Positions 16,820 to 26,371 of a stretch of 64,000 nucleotides of DNA are shown here, piece by piece. The stretch is from Streptomyces genisteinicus. GTDB lineage: Bacteria; Actinomycetota; Actinomycetes; Streptomycetales; Streptomycetaceae. Made by a program: the position numbers and the translations under genes. The DNA is taken from assembly GCF_014489615.1 (NCBI RefSeq), contig NZ_CP060825.1, positions 1,047,001-1,111,000 of the forward strand. The letters run 5' to 3'. Under the pieces are notes generated by a model. The model was given only the letters and a program-made list of their open reading frames with translations, was not told the DNA's origin and ran no database searches. Position 1 is the first letter of the stretch. Each line of letters begins with the position of its first letter.

Positions 16820-17701
16820 TCACTCCACGAGCAGCAGACCCTCGCGCAGCCGCCCGGTGATCCGGGACAGCAGCCGGGAGACGTGCATCTGCGAGACGCC
16901 CAGGGCCTCGCCGATCTCGGACTGCGTCATCTCGTCGCCGAAGCGCATCTGGAGGATGCGGCGGTCACGCTCGTCGAGGCCCTCGATCATCGGCTTGAGC
17001 GCCTGCACGTTCTCCGCGATCTCCAGGTCCGCGTCGGGGGCGCCGAGACGGTCGGAGAGGGGCACGGCCGCATGGTCGGAGGCGTCGTCCATCGGCATGT
17101 CGATCGAGCCGGCCGTGTAGCCGTTGCTCGCGACGACACCCTCGATGACCTCTTCCTCGTCGATCCCGAGGTGCTCGGCGAGCTCCGCCGTGGTCGGCGC
17201 GTGGTCGAGCTTCTGGGAGAGCTCGTCCACCGCCTTGGCGAGGTCGATCCGCAGCTCCTGGAGCCTGCGCGGCACATGGACCGCCCAGCTCGTGTCGCGG
17301 AAGAAGCGCTTGATCTCGCCCACGATGTACGGGACGGCGAAGGTGGCGAACTCGACCTCGCGGCTGAGCTCGAAGCGGTCGATCGCCTTGATCAGGCCGA
17401 TGGTGCCGACCTGGACGATGTCCTCCATCTGTTCCGCACGATTGCGGAAGCGCCCGGCGGCGTACTTCACCAGCGCCAGGTTGAGTTCGATGAGGGTGTT
17501 GCGGACGTACTGGTACTCGTGGGTCCCCTCCTCGAGGCTGTTCAGCCTCGCGAAGAACACCTTCGAGATCTCGCGTGCGTCCTTCGGTGCAACCTCCCCC
17601 GGGTTCTGCACATCCGGAAGGTCGAGCTCCGCCATGCGCGGGCTCTGGGTCCCGGCGGACGTGCGTTCGGTCGGGATCGTGCTGGCCGTGGACACGTTCA
17701 T
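16820..17701 (-). CDS. RNA polymerase sigma factor, SigB/SigF/SigG type
   Basis: A group 3 sigma-70 factor of 293 residues from ATG 17701. The start is not certain, because GAGG directly abuts it; an internal ATG at MAELDLPD is the alternative. Region 2 holds VRNTLIELNLALVKYAAGRF, EQMEDIVQVGTIGLIKAIDR and FATFAVPYIVGEIKRFFRD. Region 3 holds VHVPRRLQELRIDLAKAVDE. Region 4 holds ILQMRFGDEMTQSEIGEALG followed by VSQMHVSRLLSRI. Factors of this type serve general stress or development and are usually held by RsbW-like anti-sigma proteins; one such gene is the next neighbour. The 190 bp upstream are comparatively AT-rich and should contain its promoter. Confidence 0.93.
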   Translation of the reverse strand: MNVSTASTIPTERTSAGTQSPRMAELDLPDVQNPGEVAPKDAREISKVFFARLNSLEEGTHEYQYVRNTLIELNLALVKYAAGRFRNRAEQMEDIVQVGTIGLIKAIDRFELSREVEFATFAVPYIVGEIKRFFRDTSWAVHVPRRLQELRIDLAKAVDELSQKLDHAPTTAELAEHLGIDEEEVIEGVVASNGYTAGSIDMPMDDASDHAAVPLSDRLGAPDADLEIAENVQALKPMIEGLDERDRRILQMRFGDEMTQSEIGEALGVSQMHVSRLLSRITGRLREGLLLVE

Positions 17702-17891
17702 CCTCCCCTGGTCCGATGTCACTGCGAAAGCGCGCCTACCCCCGAAGTCTCCGCCCATGCCGACGAATCCCGGAGAATCGCGAATTTATTTTTTCCGGGT
17801 CCTCCGCACGGCCCGGGAAGGGGCCGGAACGCCGCCCGCCCGGTCCCCGGCGGTGACGCGCGGGGACCGGGCGGGCGGCTGCGACGGTCCG

Positions 17892-19427
<1,536 letters not shown>

Positions 19428-19505
19428 TCAGGCCCCGGCGGAAGCTCCAGTCCCGGCCGCCGGCCAGGAGCGGATCCTCCAAACCCTCCCTCGCACGGGA
19501 AACGC

Positions 19506-19542
19506 CGTGGCCCCTCGGAACCGGTGGTTCCGAGGGGCCACG
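19506..19542 (-). terminator. Terminator after the SorC-type regulator
   Basis: A perfect 16-bp stem (19506-19521 paired with 19527-19542) with a 5-nt loop lies between the regulator stop (19588) and the guaB1 start, both leftward. It separates the two transcription units. Confidence 0.85.
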
Positions 19543-19587
19543 GGACAGGCGCGGGCGCGCTCCCACCATGCCGTGGGCACCGTCCGC

Positions 19588-20604
19588 TCAGTCGTCCGGG
19601 TCGGCACGCTCCAGCGCCGGCCGCGGCCCCGGGTCCGCCCCGAGCAGCAGATCGGCCGCCGCGGTGTCCGTCACCAGGCTGGTGACCAGTCCGGAGCGGA
19701 GGACCGCCCCGATGGCCTCGGCCTTGCGCTGGCCGCCCGCGATGGCCACGACCTCGGGGATCCGCCGCAGCCGGTCGGCCTCGACCGTGATGCAGCGCTC
19801 GCCGAGGTCGCGTCCGACGCGGCGTCCGTCGGTGTCGAAGAGGTGCGCGGACATCTCCGCCGCCACGCCCAGCGAGGCGTAGTGGGCGCGCTCCTCGTCG
19901 GTGAGCATGTCGTGCACCGTGGAGATGCCCGTCTCCCAGGACCCGATGGAGACGCAGGCGACGGTGACCTTGTCGAAGTACTCGAAGGCCCGTGCGATCC
20001 CCGTCTGGTGCCGCAGCGCGGCGGCCGTCGCCGGATCCGGCAGCAGCATCGGCGCGTAGATCGGGTGGGCCTCGCCGCCGGAGACCTGGGCAGCCCGCCG
20101 GACCGCCTCGACCGAGCCGCGCTCGGCGGTTCCGGCGTCGTAGACACCGGTGAGCTGGACCACCGTGCAGGGTGGCAGCCGGTCCAGGGCGGCGGCCATG
20201 TGGATGGTGGAGCGGCCCCAGGCCAGGCCCAGGACGTCGCCCTCGGCGACCAGCTCGCCGAGCAGGTCGGCGGCCACCTCTCCGAGGTTCTCCGGGTCGG
20301 GCGATTCGTCGGCGTCGGCCGGCGACTCGACCACGACGGCGTGCCGCAGCCCGAACCGGGCGCGCAGCGCGTCGGAGCGCTCGGCGTCCAGTTCGGCCGG
20401 GACGCGGATCTCGATGCGCACGAGATCGCGTTCCAGTGCCGTCTCCAGGACCCTGGCGACCTTGAAACGGCTGACGCCGAACTCCTCGGCGATCTGGATC
20501 TTGGACTTGCCCTCGAGGTAGAAGCGGCGGGCCATGGCCGCCGCCTGCACCAGCTCAGCGGGTCCCATCCGCAGGGCGGACCGTCCCGCCGGCCTAGCAG
20601 TCAC
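19588..20604 (-). CDS. SorC/DeoR-type sugar-phosphate-responsive regulator
   Basis: A 338-residue regulator. GTG 20604 has GAGGAG 6 nt upstream and is preferred over longer starts. The N-terminal helix-turn-helix is MARRFYLEGKSKIQIAEEFG followed by VSRFKVARVLETAL (about 25-60). The effector domain has the SorC sugar-phosphate fold, with VLGLAWGRSTIHMAAAL, IYAPMLLPDPATAAALR and the C-terminal VVAIAGGQRKAEAIGAVLRS. It lies 130 bp downstream of rpe on the same strand and may respond to a pentose or similar phosphate. Its targets are not visible here. Confidence 0.88.
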   Translation of the reverse strand: MTARPAGRSALRMGPAELVQAAAMARRFYLEGKSKIQIAEEFGVSRFKVARVLETALERDLVRIEIRVPAELDAERSDALRARFGLRHAVVVESPADADESPDPENLGEVAADLLGELVAEGDVLGLAWGRSTIHMAAALDRLPPCTVVQLTGVYDAGTAERGSVEAVRRAAQVSGGEAHPIYAPMLLPDPATAAALRHQTGIARAFEYFDKVTVACVSIGSWETGISTVHDMLTDEERAHYASLGVAAEMSAHLFDTDGRRVGRDLGERCITVEADRLRRIPEVVAIAGGQRKAEAIGAVLRSGLVTSLVTDTAAADLLLGADPGPRPALERADPDD

Positions 20605-20734
20605 CGCGTTCTCCTCACTGCTGTACACATGCACACACTCCCCCGGACCCGCCATCCTGTCAGATGGTCCGGTCCTTGATCAGCCCTGCCGGGCCAACAT
20701 CGGTTGAACAAGCACAGCCGCCGGTGCCCCGGCG

Positions 20735-21421
20735 TCAGTGGGCGCAGGCCCAGGGCGCCGAGGCGGTCACCGCGGCCGCCTGGTCGCGCAGCATCCGCAC
20801 GGCGGCGGCCGGGTCGTCCGCGCTGTAGACCGCCGAACCGGCGACGAAGACGTCCGCCCCCGCCTCGGCGCACCGCTCGATGGTGGAGGCCGACACGCCT
20901 CCGTCGACCTGGAGCCAGAGCTCCAGCCCGTGCTTGGAGATCAGCTCCCGGGTGCGCCGGATCTTCGGCAGCATGATGTCCAGGAACGCCTGACCGCCGA
21001 ATCCCGGCTCCACGGTCATGATCAGCAGCATGTCGAGCTCGGAGAGCAGGTCCTCGTACGGCTCGACGGGCGTGGCGGGCTTGAGCGCCATCGACGCCCG
21101 CGCCCCCTTCGCCCGGATCTCGCGGGCCAGCCGCACGGGTGCGGCGGCGGCCTCGGCGTGGAAGGTGACCGAACCGGCTCCCGCCTCGACGTACTGCGGC
21201 GCCCAGCGGTCCGGGTTCTCGATCATCAGATGGCAGTCCAGCGGGGTCTCCGTGGCCCTGGCCAGCGACTCGACGACGGGCACGCCCAGCGTCAGGTTGG
21301 GCACGAAGTGATTGTCCATCACGTCGACGTGGAGCCAGTCGGCTCCCTCGACGGCCTTCGCCTCCTCGGCCAGGCGCGAGAAGTCTGCGGAGAGGATGCT
21401 GGGGCTGATCTGTACGGCCAT
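20735..21421 (-). CDS. rpe: Ribulose-phosphate 3-epimerase
   Basis: Interconverts ribulose 5-phosphate and xylulose 5-phosphate in the pentose phosphate pathway. It has 228 residues, the usual size. The barrel begins [13 protein letters not shown] and shows [17 protein letters not shown] with the metal-binding His and Asp, [21 protein letters not shown] and the phosphate-binding DGGVSASTI and VAGSAVY. ATG 21421 is chosen for fit to the family; the ribosome site is weak. The open frame continues upstream only as GC-rich noise. Confidence 0.96.
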   Translation of the reverse strand: MAVQISPSILSADFSRLAEEAKAVEGADWLHVDVMDNHFVPNLTLGVPVVESLARATETPLDCHLMIENPDRWAPQYVEAGAGSVTFHAEAAAAPVRLAREIRAKGARASMALKPATPVEPYEDLLSELDMLLIMTVEPGFGGQAFLDIMLPKIRRTRELISKHGLELWLQVDGGVSASTIERCAEAGADVFVAGSAVYSADDPAAAVRMLRDQAAAVTASAPWACAH

Positions 21422-22039
21422 GTGCCAAGCCTGCCACGTTCCGGGCCACTTCCCCTCCCCCGGACGGTATCCGGTATGGACCAGACCCGTACGGGTTCCC
21501 GACAGCTCACCGCAATACCGGCCATTCGACCTGGTGCCGGCGTGATCCCGCCGGTGCCGTGCCGGGCACGGCACCGGCGCGGGTGCACCGGCGGGTCGCC
21601 ACGGGCTCGGCTCCACGGCGCCCCTCGGCATCCGCCGCCCAGGCCCCATGACCCTCGCCTCGCGCCGTACGGCCTCGCGCCCCGTCCGGGAGCCGGCACG
21701 GGCGCACGCCGCCCCTCCCGGCGCGCACGGGGCCTGCCGCGACCGGCGCGGTGGTCGTCCCGGCGTCCCCGGTGCCCGCCGGGACCTCCGCCGCGCCGGG
21801 GGCGCCTCGGCCGGCCGGCTCCGCGCTCGCCCTCGGCGTGGTGACCGGCACCGCCGCGGTGCGCCCTGCGCCGGGGGCGGCCCCTGCCGCGGGCGGCCGG
21901 GCGCGGTGCCCGCACCGGCCGCCGGGGCGGCCCCGGGACGTGGCATGCTCTGCGGAGCGCTCCTGACGGGACATCAGGGCCGCCAGGGCCACCCGGACGC
22001 CCCGTCCTCCCGCGGACGCCGAGACGATCCCGGAGCATC
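21422..22039. other. 618-bp gap without a convincing gene
   Basis: Between rpe and the SUKH-3 gene, both strands have open frames, but their translations are low-complexity Arg/Pro/Ala/Gly without any family motif. The segment 21455-21520 is less GC-rich and could hold the rpe promoter. I see no RNA gene or clear repeat. Confidence 0.5.
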
Positions 22040-22546
22040 ATGCGACGACCCACCGCCACCAGGGACGAGATCGACGCCTGGCTGACGGCCCACGGCTGGC
22101 ACCCGGGCCGGGCCAACGAGCCGCGGAACCTGGCACGGGCCGGTGAACTCCTCGCCCTGCGGGTGCGGGACGCCGCCGCGCAGGGCTTCCCCCTGGAGCC
22201 GTGGGACGCCGTGCGGCGGTTCGTGGCGTCCTACGCGGACCTCGCGTTCCCGATGCCCCGTGCCCCGGAGAGGGCGTTCCGGGCGGACCCCTCCTTCGGG
22301 TACGCGGGCGACGCCGAGGACATCGCCGGACTCGCGGGCGACCTGGGGCAGCCGCTGTTCCCGGTGGGCTGGGAGACGACCGAGATGGGCCTCGTGCTCC
22401 TCGACCGCACCGGACGCTTCTTCTACCTGCACGGCACCGGCCCCTACTTCCTCGGCGGCGACGAGACCGAGGCGCTGTCCAGCCTGATGACCGGTGACCA
22501 GGAGGATGCGGAGCACCACTTCACACGGGGGCGGCCGACCCCGTGA
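22040..22546 (+). CDS. SUKH-3 domain protein (orphan immunity-like protein)
   Basis: A 168-residue protein that fits the SUKH-3 family. It shows the N-terminal AWLTAHGWHPGR, then FVASYADLAFP near residue 70, QPLFPVGWETTEMGLVLLD near 115, and FFYLHGTGPYFLGGDETEAL near 138. SUKH proteins commonly protect against nuclease or deaminase toxins of polymorphic toxin systems. No toxin or secretion gene is next to it: the neighbours are rpe and rsmB. It may be a solitary immunity gene or a housekeeping variant. ATG 22040 has GGAG 5 nt upstream. Confidence 0.78.
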   Translation: MRRPTATRDEIDAWLTAHGWHPGRANEPRNLARAGELLALRVRDAAAQGFPLEPWDAVRRFVASYADLAFPMPRAPERAFRADPSFGYAGDAEDIAGLAGDLGQPLFPVGWETTEMGLVLLDRTGRFFYLHGTGPYFLGGDETEALSSLMTGDQEDAEHHFTRGRPTP

Positions 22547-22610
22547 GAGGAGGCACCCGGGGTGCGGCGCGGCCCGCGGGGCACCGGCTCAGGGGCCGGC
22601 GGCTCCCGGG

Positions 22611-24044
22611 CTACGCGGTGCGGCGCAGCAGCGCGAGGTACATCGCGTCGGTGCCGTGCAGATGCGGCCACAGCTGCACGTCGGGGCCGTCGCCGAGGGC
22701 CGGGACACCCGGCATCAGCGGCCGGGCGTCGATCCACTCGGCGGACACCTGCGGTCCGCCGCGGCCGCGCAGCACGTCGTCCACGACGACCCGGGTCTCC
22801 GCGAGGTGCGGCGAGCAGGTGGCGTAGCCGACGACCCCGCCGACGCGCACCGCGCGCAGCGCCTCGCGCAGCAGGCCGCGCTGGAGCGGGGCGAAGCCCT
22901 CCAGGTCTTCGGGCCGGCGCCGCCAGCGGGCCTCGGGGCGGCGCCGGAGGGCGCCGAGACCGGAGCAGGGCACGTCGACCAGCACCCGGTCGAAGACGCC
23001 CTCCCGCCACGGCGGACGGGTTCCGTCTGCCGCGACCACCTGGTAGGGACCGGGGTTGCCCGCCAGCGCCCGGCCCACCAGCCGGGCGCGGTGCGGCTGC
23101 TTCTCCGAGGCGAGGAGCGCGGCGCCGCGTTCCGCGGCAAGCGCGGCGAGCAGCGCCGCCTTGCCGCCCGGGCCGGCGCAGCCGTCGAGCCAGCGCCGGT
23201 CGGGGCCTTCGAGGGGCGCGGCCGCCAGGGCCAGCGCCACCAGCTGGCTGCCCTCGTCCTGCACGCCCGCGCGTCCGTCCCGGACGGCCTCGATCGCCCC
23301 GGGCTCGCCGCCCTCGGCGAGGCGCACCGCGTACGGGGACCAGCGGCCCGGCAGCACCGACTCCTCGCCCAGCGCGTCCACCAGTTCACCGGGCGTGGTG
23401 CGGCCCGGGCGGGCGACCAGCGTGACCTCGGGGCGCTCGTTGTCCGCCTCCAGCAGGTCCTCGATCCCGGCCCGCCCGCCGCCGAGAGCGTCCCAGAGCG
23501 CCGAGACCACCCACCGCGGGTGCGAGTGGACGACGGCGAGGTGGTCCTCGGCGTCGTCGTCGTACGGCGGGGCGACGCGTTCCACCCAGGCGTCCAGGTC
23601 GTCCTGGGAGATCTTGCGCAGCACGGCGTTGACGAACTTCGCCCGGCCGTCGCCCAGCACCACCCGGGCCAGCTCGACGCTGGCGGAGACCGCCGCGTGC
23701 GTGGGGATACGGGTGCCGAGCAGCTGGTGGGCGCCGAGGGCGAGGACGTCGAGGACCGGCGGGTCGACCTCGCGCAGCGGCCGGTCGATGCAGGCCGCGA
23801 TGATCGCGTCGTAGGTGCCCTGCCGGCGCAGGGTGCCGTAGACGAGCTCGGTGGCGAGCGCCGCGTCACGGCCGTCGAAGTCGCCGTTCTCCCGGGCCTT
23901 CTTCAGCAGCGGCGGCAGCACGAGGTTCGCGTACGCGCCCCGTTCGTCGACGGCCCGCAGCGCCTCGAAGGCGAGGATCCGCACCGGATCCTTCTTCGGC
24001 TTGCGGTACGGCTTGGGGGGACGGCGACGGGACTGCTCGCTCAA
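22611..24044 (-). CDS. rsmB: 16S rRNA (cytosine-C5) methyltransferase RsmB-like (Fmu/Sun)
   Basis: A 477-residue SAM-dependent RNA methyltransferase. An N-terminal NusB-like domain (about 20-165) has FEALRAVDERGAYANLVLPP and VLRKISQDDLDAW. The catalytic domain has the SAM loop LDGCAGPGGKAALLA, the motif DVPCSGLG and GYATCSPHLAET with the nucleophilic Cys. The start is TTG 24044, with GGAG 7 nt upstream. It is 82 bp downstream of fmt on the same strand, the common Streptomyces pairing. The target (C967 in E. coli) is assumed by homology. Confidence 0.94.
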   Translation of the reverse strand: MSEQSRRRPPKPYRKPKKDPVRILAFEALRAVDERGAYANLVLPPLLKKARENGDFDGRDAALATELVYGTLRRQGTYDAIIAACIDRPLREVDPPVLDVLALGAHQLLGTRIPTHAAVSASVELARVVLGDGRAKFVNAVLRKISQDDLDAWVERVAPPYDDDAEDHLAVVHSHPRWVVSALWDALGGGRAGIEDLLEADNERPEVTLVARPGRTTPGELVDALGEESVLPGRWSPYAVRLAEGGEPGAIEAVRDGRAGVQDEGSQLVALALAAAPLEGPDRRWLDGCAGPGGKAALLAALAAERGAALLASEKQPHRARLVGRALAGNPGPYQVVAADGTRPPWREGVFDRVLVDVPCSGLGALRRRPEARWRRRPEDLEGFAPLQRGLLREALRAVRVGGVVGYATCSPHLAETRVVVDDVLRGRGGPQVSAEWIDARPLMPGVPALGDGPDVQLWPHLHGTDAMYLALLRRTA

Positions 24045-24126
24045 AAGGTGCTCCGCGTTCGTGAGGGCTGACCGCCCCCACCCTACGTCCGGCGCACCGC
24101 CCGCCCGTGCCGGGAGCCGCGGCGGC

Positions 24127-25059
24127 TCAGGCGCCCAGCTTCTCGGACGGGCCGATGCGCACGCCGCGCGCCCAGTCGGCCGCGCGCATCGGCTTCTTGC
24201 CCTGCGGCTGCACCCACAGCAGCTCCACGGCGTACGAGCCGGTGCCGGCGTGGACGTGGTTCTTCCCGGCGTCCAGCTCGCCGGGGGCGAGGCCGGTGCG
24301 GTCGGGCAGCGGCGTGACGTGGAGGAGCTTGAGGCGCTCCCCGCGGAAGACCGTCCAAGCGCCGGGGGCCGGGGTGCAGCCGCGGACCACGCGGTCGACG
24401 CGCAGCGCGGGCGCGGTGAAGTCGACGTGGGCGTCCTCGACCGTGATCTTCGGGGCGAGCGAGACGCCGTCGGCGGGCTGCGGCACCGCGTGCAGGGTGC
24501 CGTCCTCGATGCCGTCCATGGTCGCGGCGAGGAGGCCGGCTCCGGCGAACGCCAGGCGGGTGAGCAGGTCTCCGCTGGTGTCGGTGTGCCGGACCTGCTC
24601 GGTGATCACGCCGTACACCGGTCCCGAGTCCAGCCCCTCCTCGATCTGGAAGGTCGCGGCGCCCGTCATCTCGTCACCGGCGAGGATCGCGTGCTGCACG
24701 GGCGCGGCGCCGCGCCAGGCCGGCAGCAGGGAGAAGTGGAGGTTCACCCAGCCGCGGGCCGGGATGTCGAGGGCGGCCTTGGGCAGCAGGGCGCCGTAGG
24801 CGACGACCGGGCAGCAGTCCGGCGCGATCTCGCGCAGCCGCGCGAGGAACGCCTCGTCCCTCGGACGGGCCGGCTTGAGCACCTCGATACCGGCCTCCTC
24901 CGCCCGCTGGGCGACCGGGCTCGCGACCAGCCGCCGGCCGCGTCCGGCGGGCGCGTCGGGCCGGGTGACGACGGCGACGACCTCGTGCCGCCCGGAGGCG
25001 ATCAGGGCGTCCAGGGCGGGAACGGCGACCTCGGGGGTACCTGCGAAGACGAGCCTCAT
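24127..25059 (-). CDS. fmt: Methionyl-tRNA formyltransferase
   Basis: Formylates initiator Met-tRNA using 10-formyltetrahydrofolate. It has 310 residues, typical length. Visible motifs are [16 protein letters not shown] at the N-terminus, [20 protein letters not shown] (catalytic Asn/His region near residue 105-125) and GLDSGPVYG. The C-terminal oligonucleotide-binding domain starts near 205 with [16 protein letters not shown]. It is leftward and followed by rsmB. Confidence 0.97.
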   Translation of the reverse strand: MRLVFAGTPEVAVPALDALIASGRHEVVAVVTRPDAPAGRGRRLVASPVAQRAEEAGIEVLKPARPRDEAFLARLREIAPDCCPVVAYGALLPKAALDIPARGWVNLHFSLLPAWRGAAPVQHAILAGDEMTGAATFQIEEGLDSGPVYGVITEQVRHTDTSGDLLTRLAFAGAGLLAATMDGIEDGTLHAVPQPADGVSLAPKITVEDAHVDFTAPALRVDRVVRGCTPAPGAWTVFRGERLKLLHVTPLPDRTGLAPGELDAGKNHVHAGTGSYAVELLWVQPQGKKPMRAADWARGVRIGPSEKLGA

Positions 25060-25218
25060 CGGTGACTGACTGCCTCTCGGGATGGAGCGGTGACGCGTGC
25101 GGTGACGAGCAGCTCACCAGTCTATGGGGAGGTGCCGCAGGGGGCGTACGGAAGACCGCGCGCCCCGCGCATGTGCGCATACGCCCCGAAGCGTGACCAG
25201 ATCGGCGGCACGAGCGTT

Positions 25219-25236
25219 GGTCAAGAGAGATTGACC
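25219..25236. promoter_or_regulatory. Inverted repeat in the fmt / HTH gene divergent region
   Basis: GGTCAA-GAGAGA-TTGACC is a perfect 6-bp inverted repeat inside the 236-bp region between divergent fmt and the small HTH gene. TTGACC could also serve as a rightward -35 element, but no matching -10 is clear. Confidence 0.4.
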
Positions 25237-25295
25237 GAAGCGGGCCGCCCGGACGCGGCCCGGACTCTTTCAACGCCGGTTCGAGAGGCTTGTCG

Positions 25296-25808
25296 ATGGC
25301 CGACCACGCAACCCACGACGCCCAAGCCCGGGCGAGTCTGCACCTGTTGGTGCGGGACATCGAGCGGGTCCGCCGCCAGGTGGACGCCCTGCGCACGCTC
25401 ACCGCCCAGTTGGGCAATGTCTACCGCCCGCGCCGCTCCGGCCCGTCCACGGGCTTCGTCGTCTACGGCAGGGCGCCCGCCCCGACCGTCCGCCTCGCAC
25501 AGGAACTGCGCGACAGCGTGGAGACGCTGGTGACGGCGGCCGTGGACTTCGACCGCTCGCTGGGCTTCTCCTGGGACGCCGTGGGCTCGGCGCTGGGCGT
25601 CACCAAGCAGGCCGTGCACCGGCGTTACGGATCGCGCCGCGCGACGGCCCCGCAGCCGGGGCCCGTCACGGAGGCGGAGCGGCTGCCCGAGAGCACCACC
25701 ACGCGGACGGTCCCCGGGCCGCTTCCCGCGGTGCCCGCCGCCCGCTCGATGCCGCCCCAGCCGTCGGACCCGCGCCACGGGGCGTTCCCGGGCCCGCGCA
25801 ACGGCTGA
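25296..25808 (+). CDS. Small helix-turn-helix protein of unknown role
   Basis: A 170-residue protein from ATG 25296, with GAGAGG 7 nt upstream. Residues 8-45 look like an alpha-helical segment ([20 protein letters not shown]). At about 85-115 there is [20 protein letters not shown], a helix-turn-helix resembling those of small Streptomyces DNA-binding proteins. The C-terminal 55 residues are Pro/Arg-rich and disordered. No effector domain is present. It is divergent from fmt, and an inverted repeat lies in the shared upstream region. Confidence 0.7.
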   Translation: MADHATHDAQARASLHLLVRDIERVRRQVDALRTLTAQLGNVYRPRRSGPSTGFVVYGRAPAPTVRLAQELRDSVETLVTAAVDFDRSLGFSWDAVGSALGVTKQAVHRRYGSRRATAPQPGPVTEAERLPESTTTRTVPGPLPAVPAARSMPPQPSDPRHGAFPGPRNG

Positions 25809-26131
25809 CCCCCGTGCGCCCCGGCCCTCCGGCCGGGGCGCACGCGTACCCGCGGCGGGCCGCCGAACCGGCCGCTCGGCGCCCCTCATGACCGGAGGAG
25901 CGGCACCGCGTACGCCCGCCGGCCACGGTGCCGTTCCTCCCCGGGTGCTCGCGAGGTGCCGCCCCTCCCCGCGGACGCACCGGCCCACCGCCCCCGGTCG
26001 CCGTCCCGTGCGGCGGCGGCGCCCGGCACGCACCCGGGCCCGCCGTACCCGGCCGCCGACAGCGCGCCCGCCCCGCGCACCCGCCCCCGGTCACCCCTAC
26101 CGGAACACTTGCCGGCTCCCGCCGAGCCCCG

Positions 26132-26316
26132 GACCGGGGCCCGCACCGAGGGCCCGACCGCCCACCTCGCCCGGAACACGACCCGGACGCCCGACCGGCA
26201 CGTCCGGCGAGCGCCCCCACCCCGACCGGAACCCGCACCGAAGGCCCGACCGACCGGAACCCGCACCGGAAGCCCGACCACCCGCCCCGACCGGACCTCG
26301 ACCCGGACACCCGACC
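26132..26316. repeat. Five degenerate copies of a 28-bp repeat downstream of priA
   Basis: The unit has the shape GACCGGAACCCGCACCGAAG + GCCCGACC. Copies are at 26132-26159, 26169-26196, 26224-26251, 26252-26279 and 26289-26316, separated by 9, 27, 0 and 9 bp. They lie in the 563-bp gap (25809-26371) between the HTH gene and the end of priA. The gap otherwise contains only GC-rich sequence with no gene I can support. Confidence 0.8.
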
Positions 26317-26371
26317 GCTCCACCCGGCTCCGGCGCGGCACGCCGCCCTCGGAGGGTGCTCGCGCCCCCTG

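Noticed and set aside
21507..21992. 161-codon minus-strand frame upstream of rpe
   Set aside because: The translation is Arg/Ala/Gly/Pro noise without family features and has no convincing ribosome site.
26132..26316. Possible CRISPR array
   Set aside because: Repeats diverge, spacers are 0-27 bp and not uniform, and no cas gene is present.
25809..26371. Coding potential through the 28-bp repeats on either strand
   Set aside because: The frames are read-through from priA shadows, with Val/Arg/Gly or Pro/Arg repeats caused by the DNA repeats.
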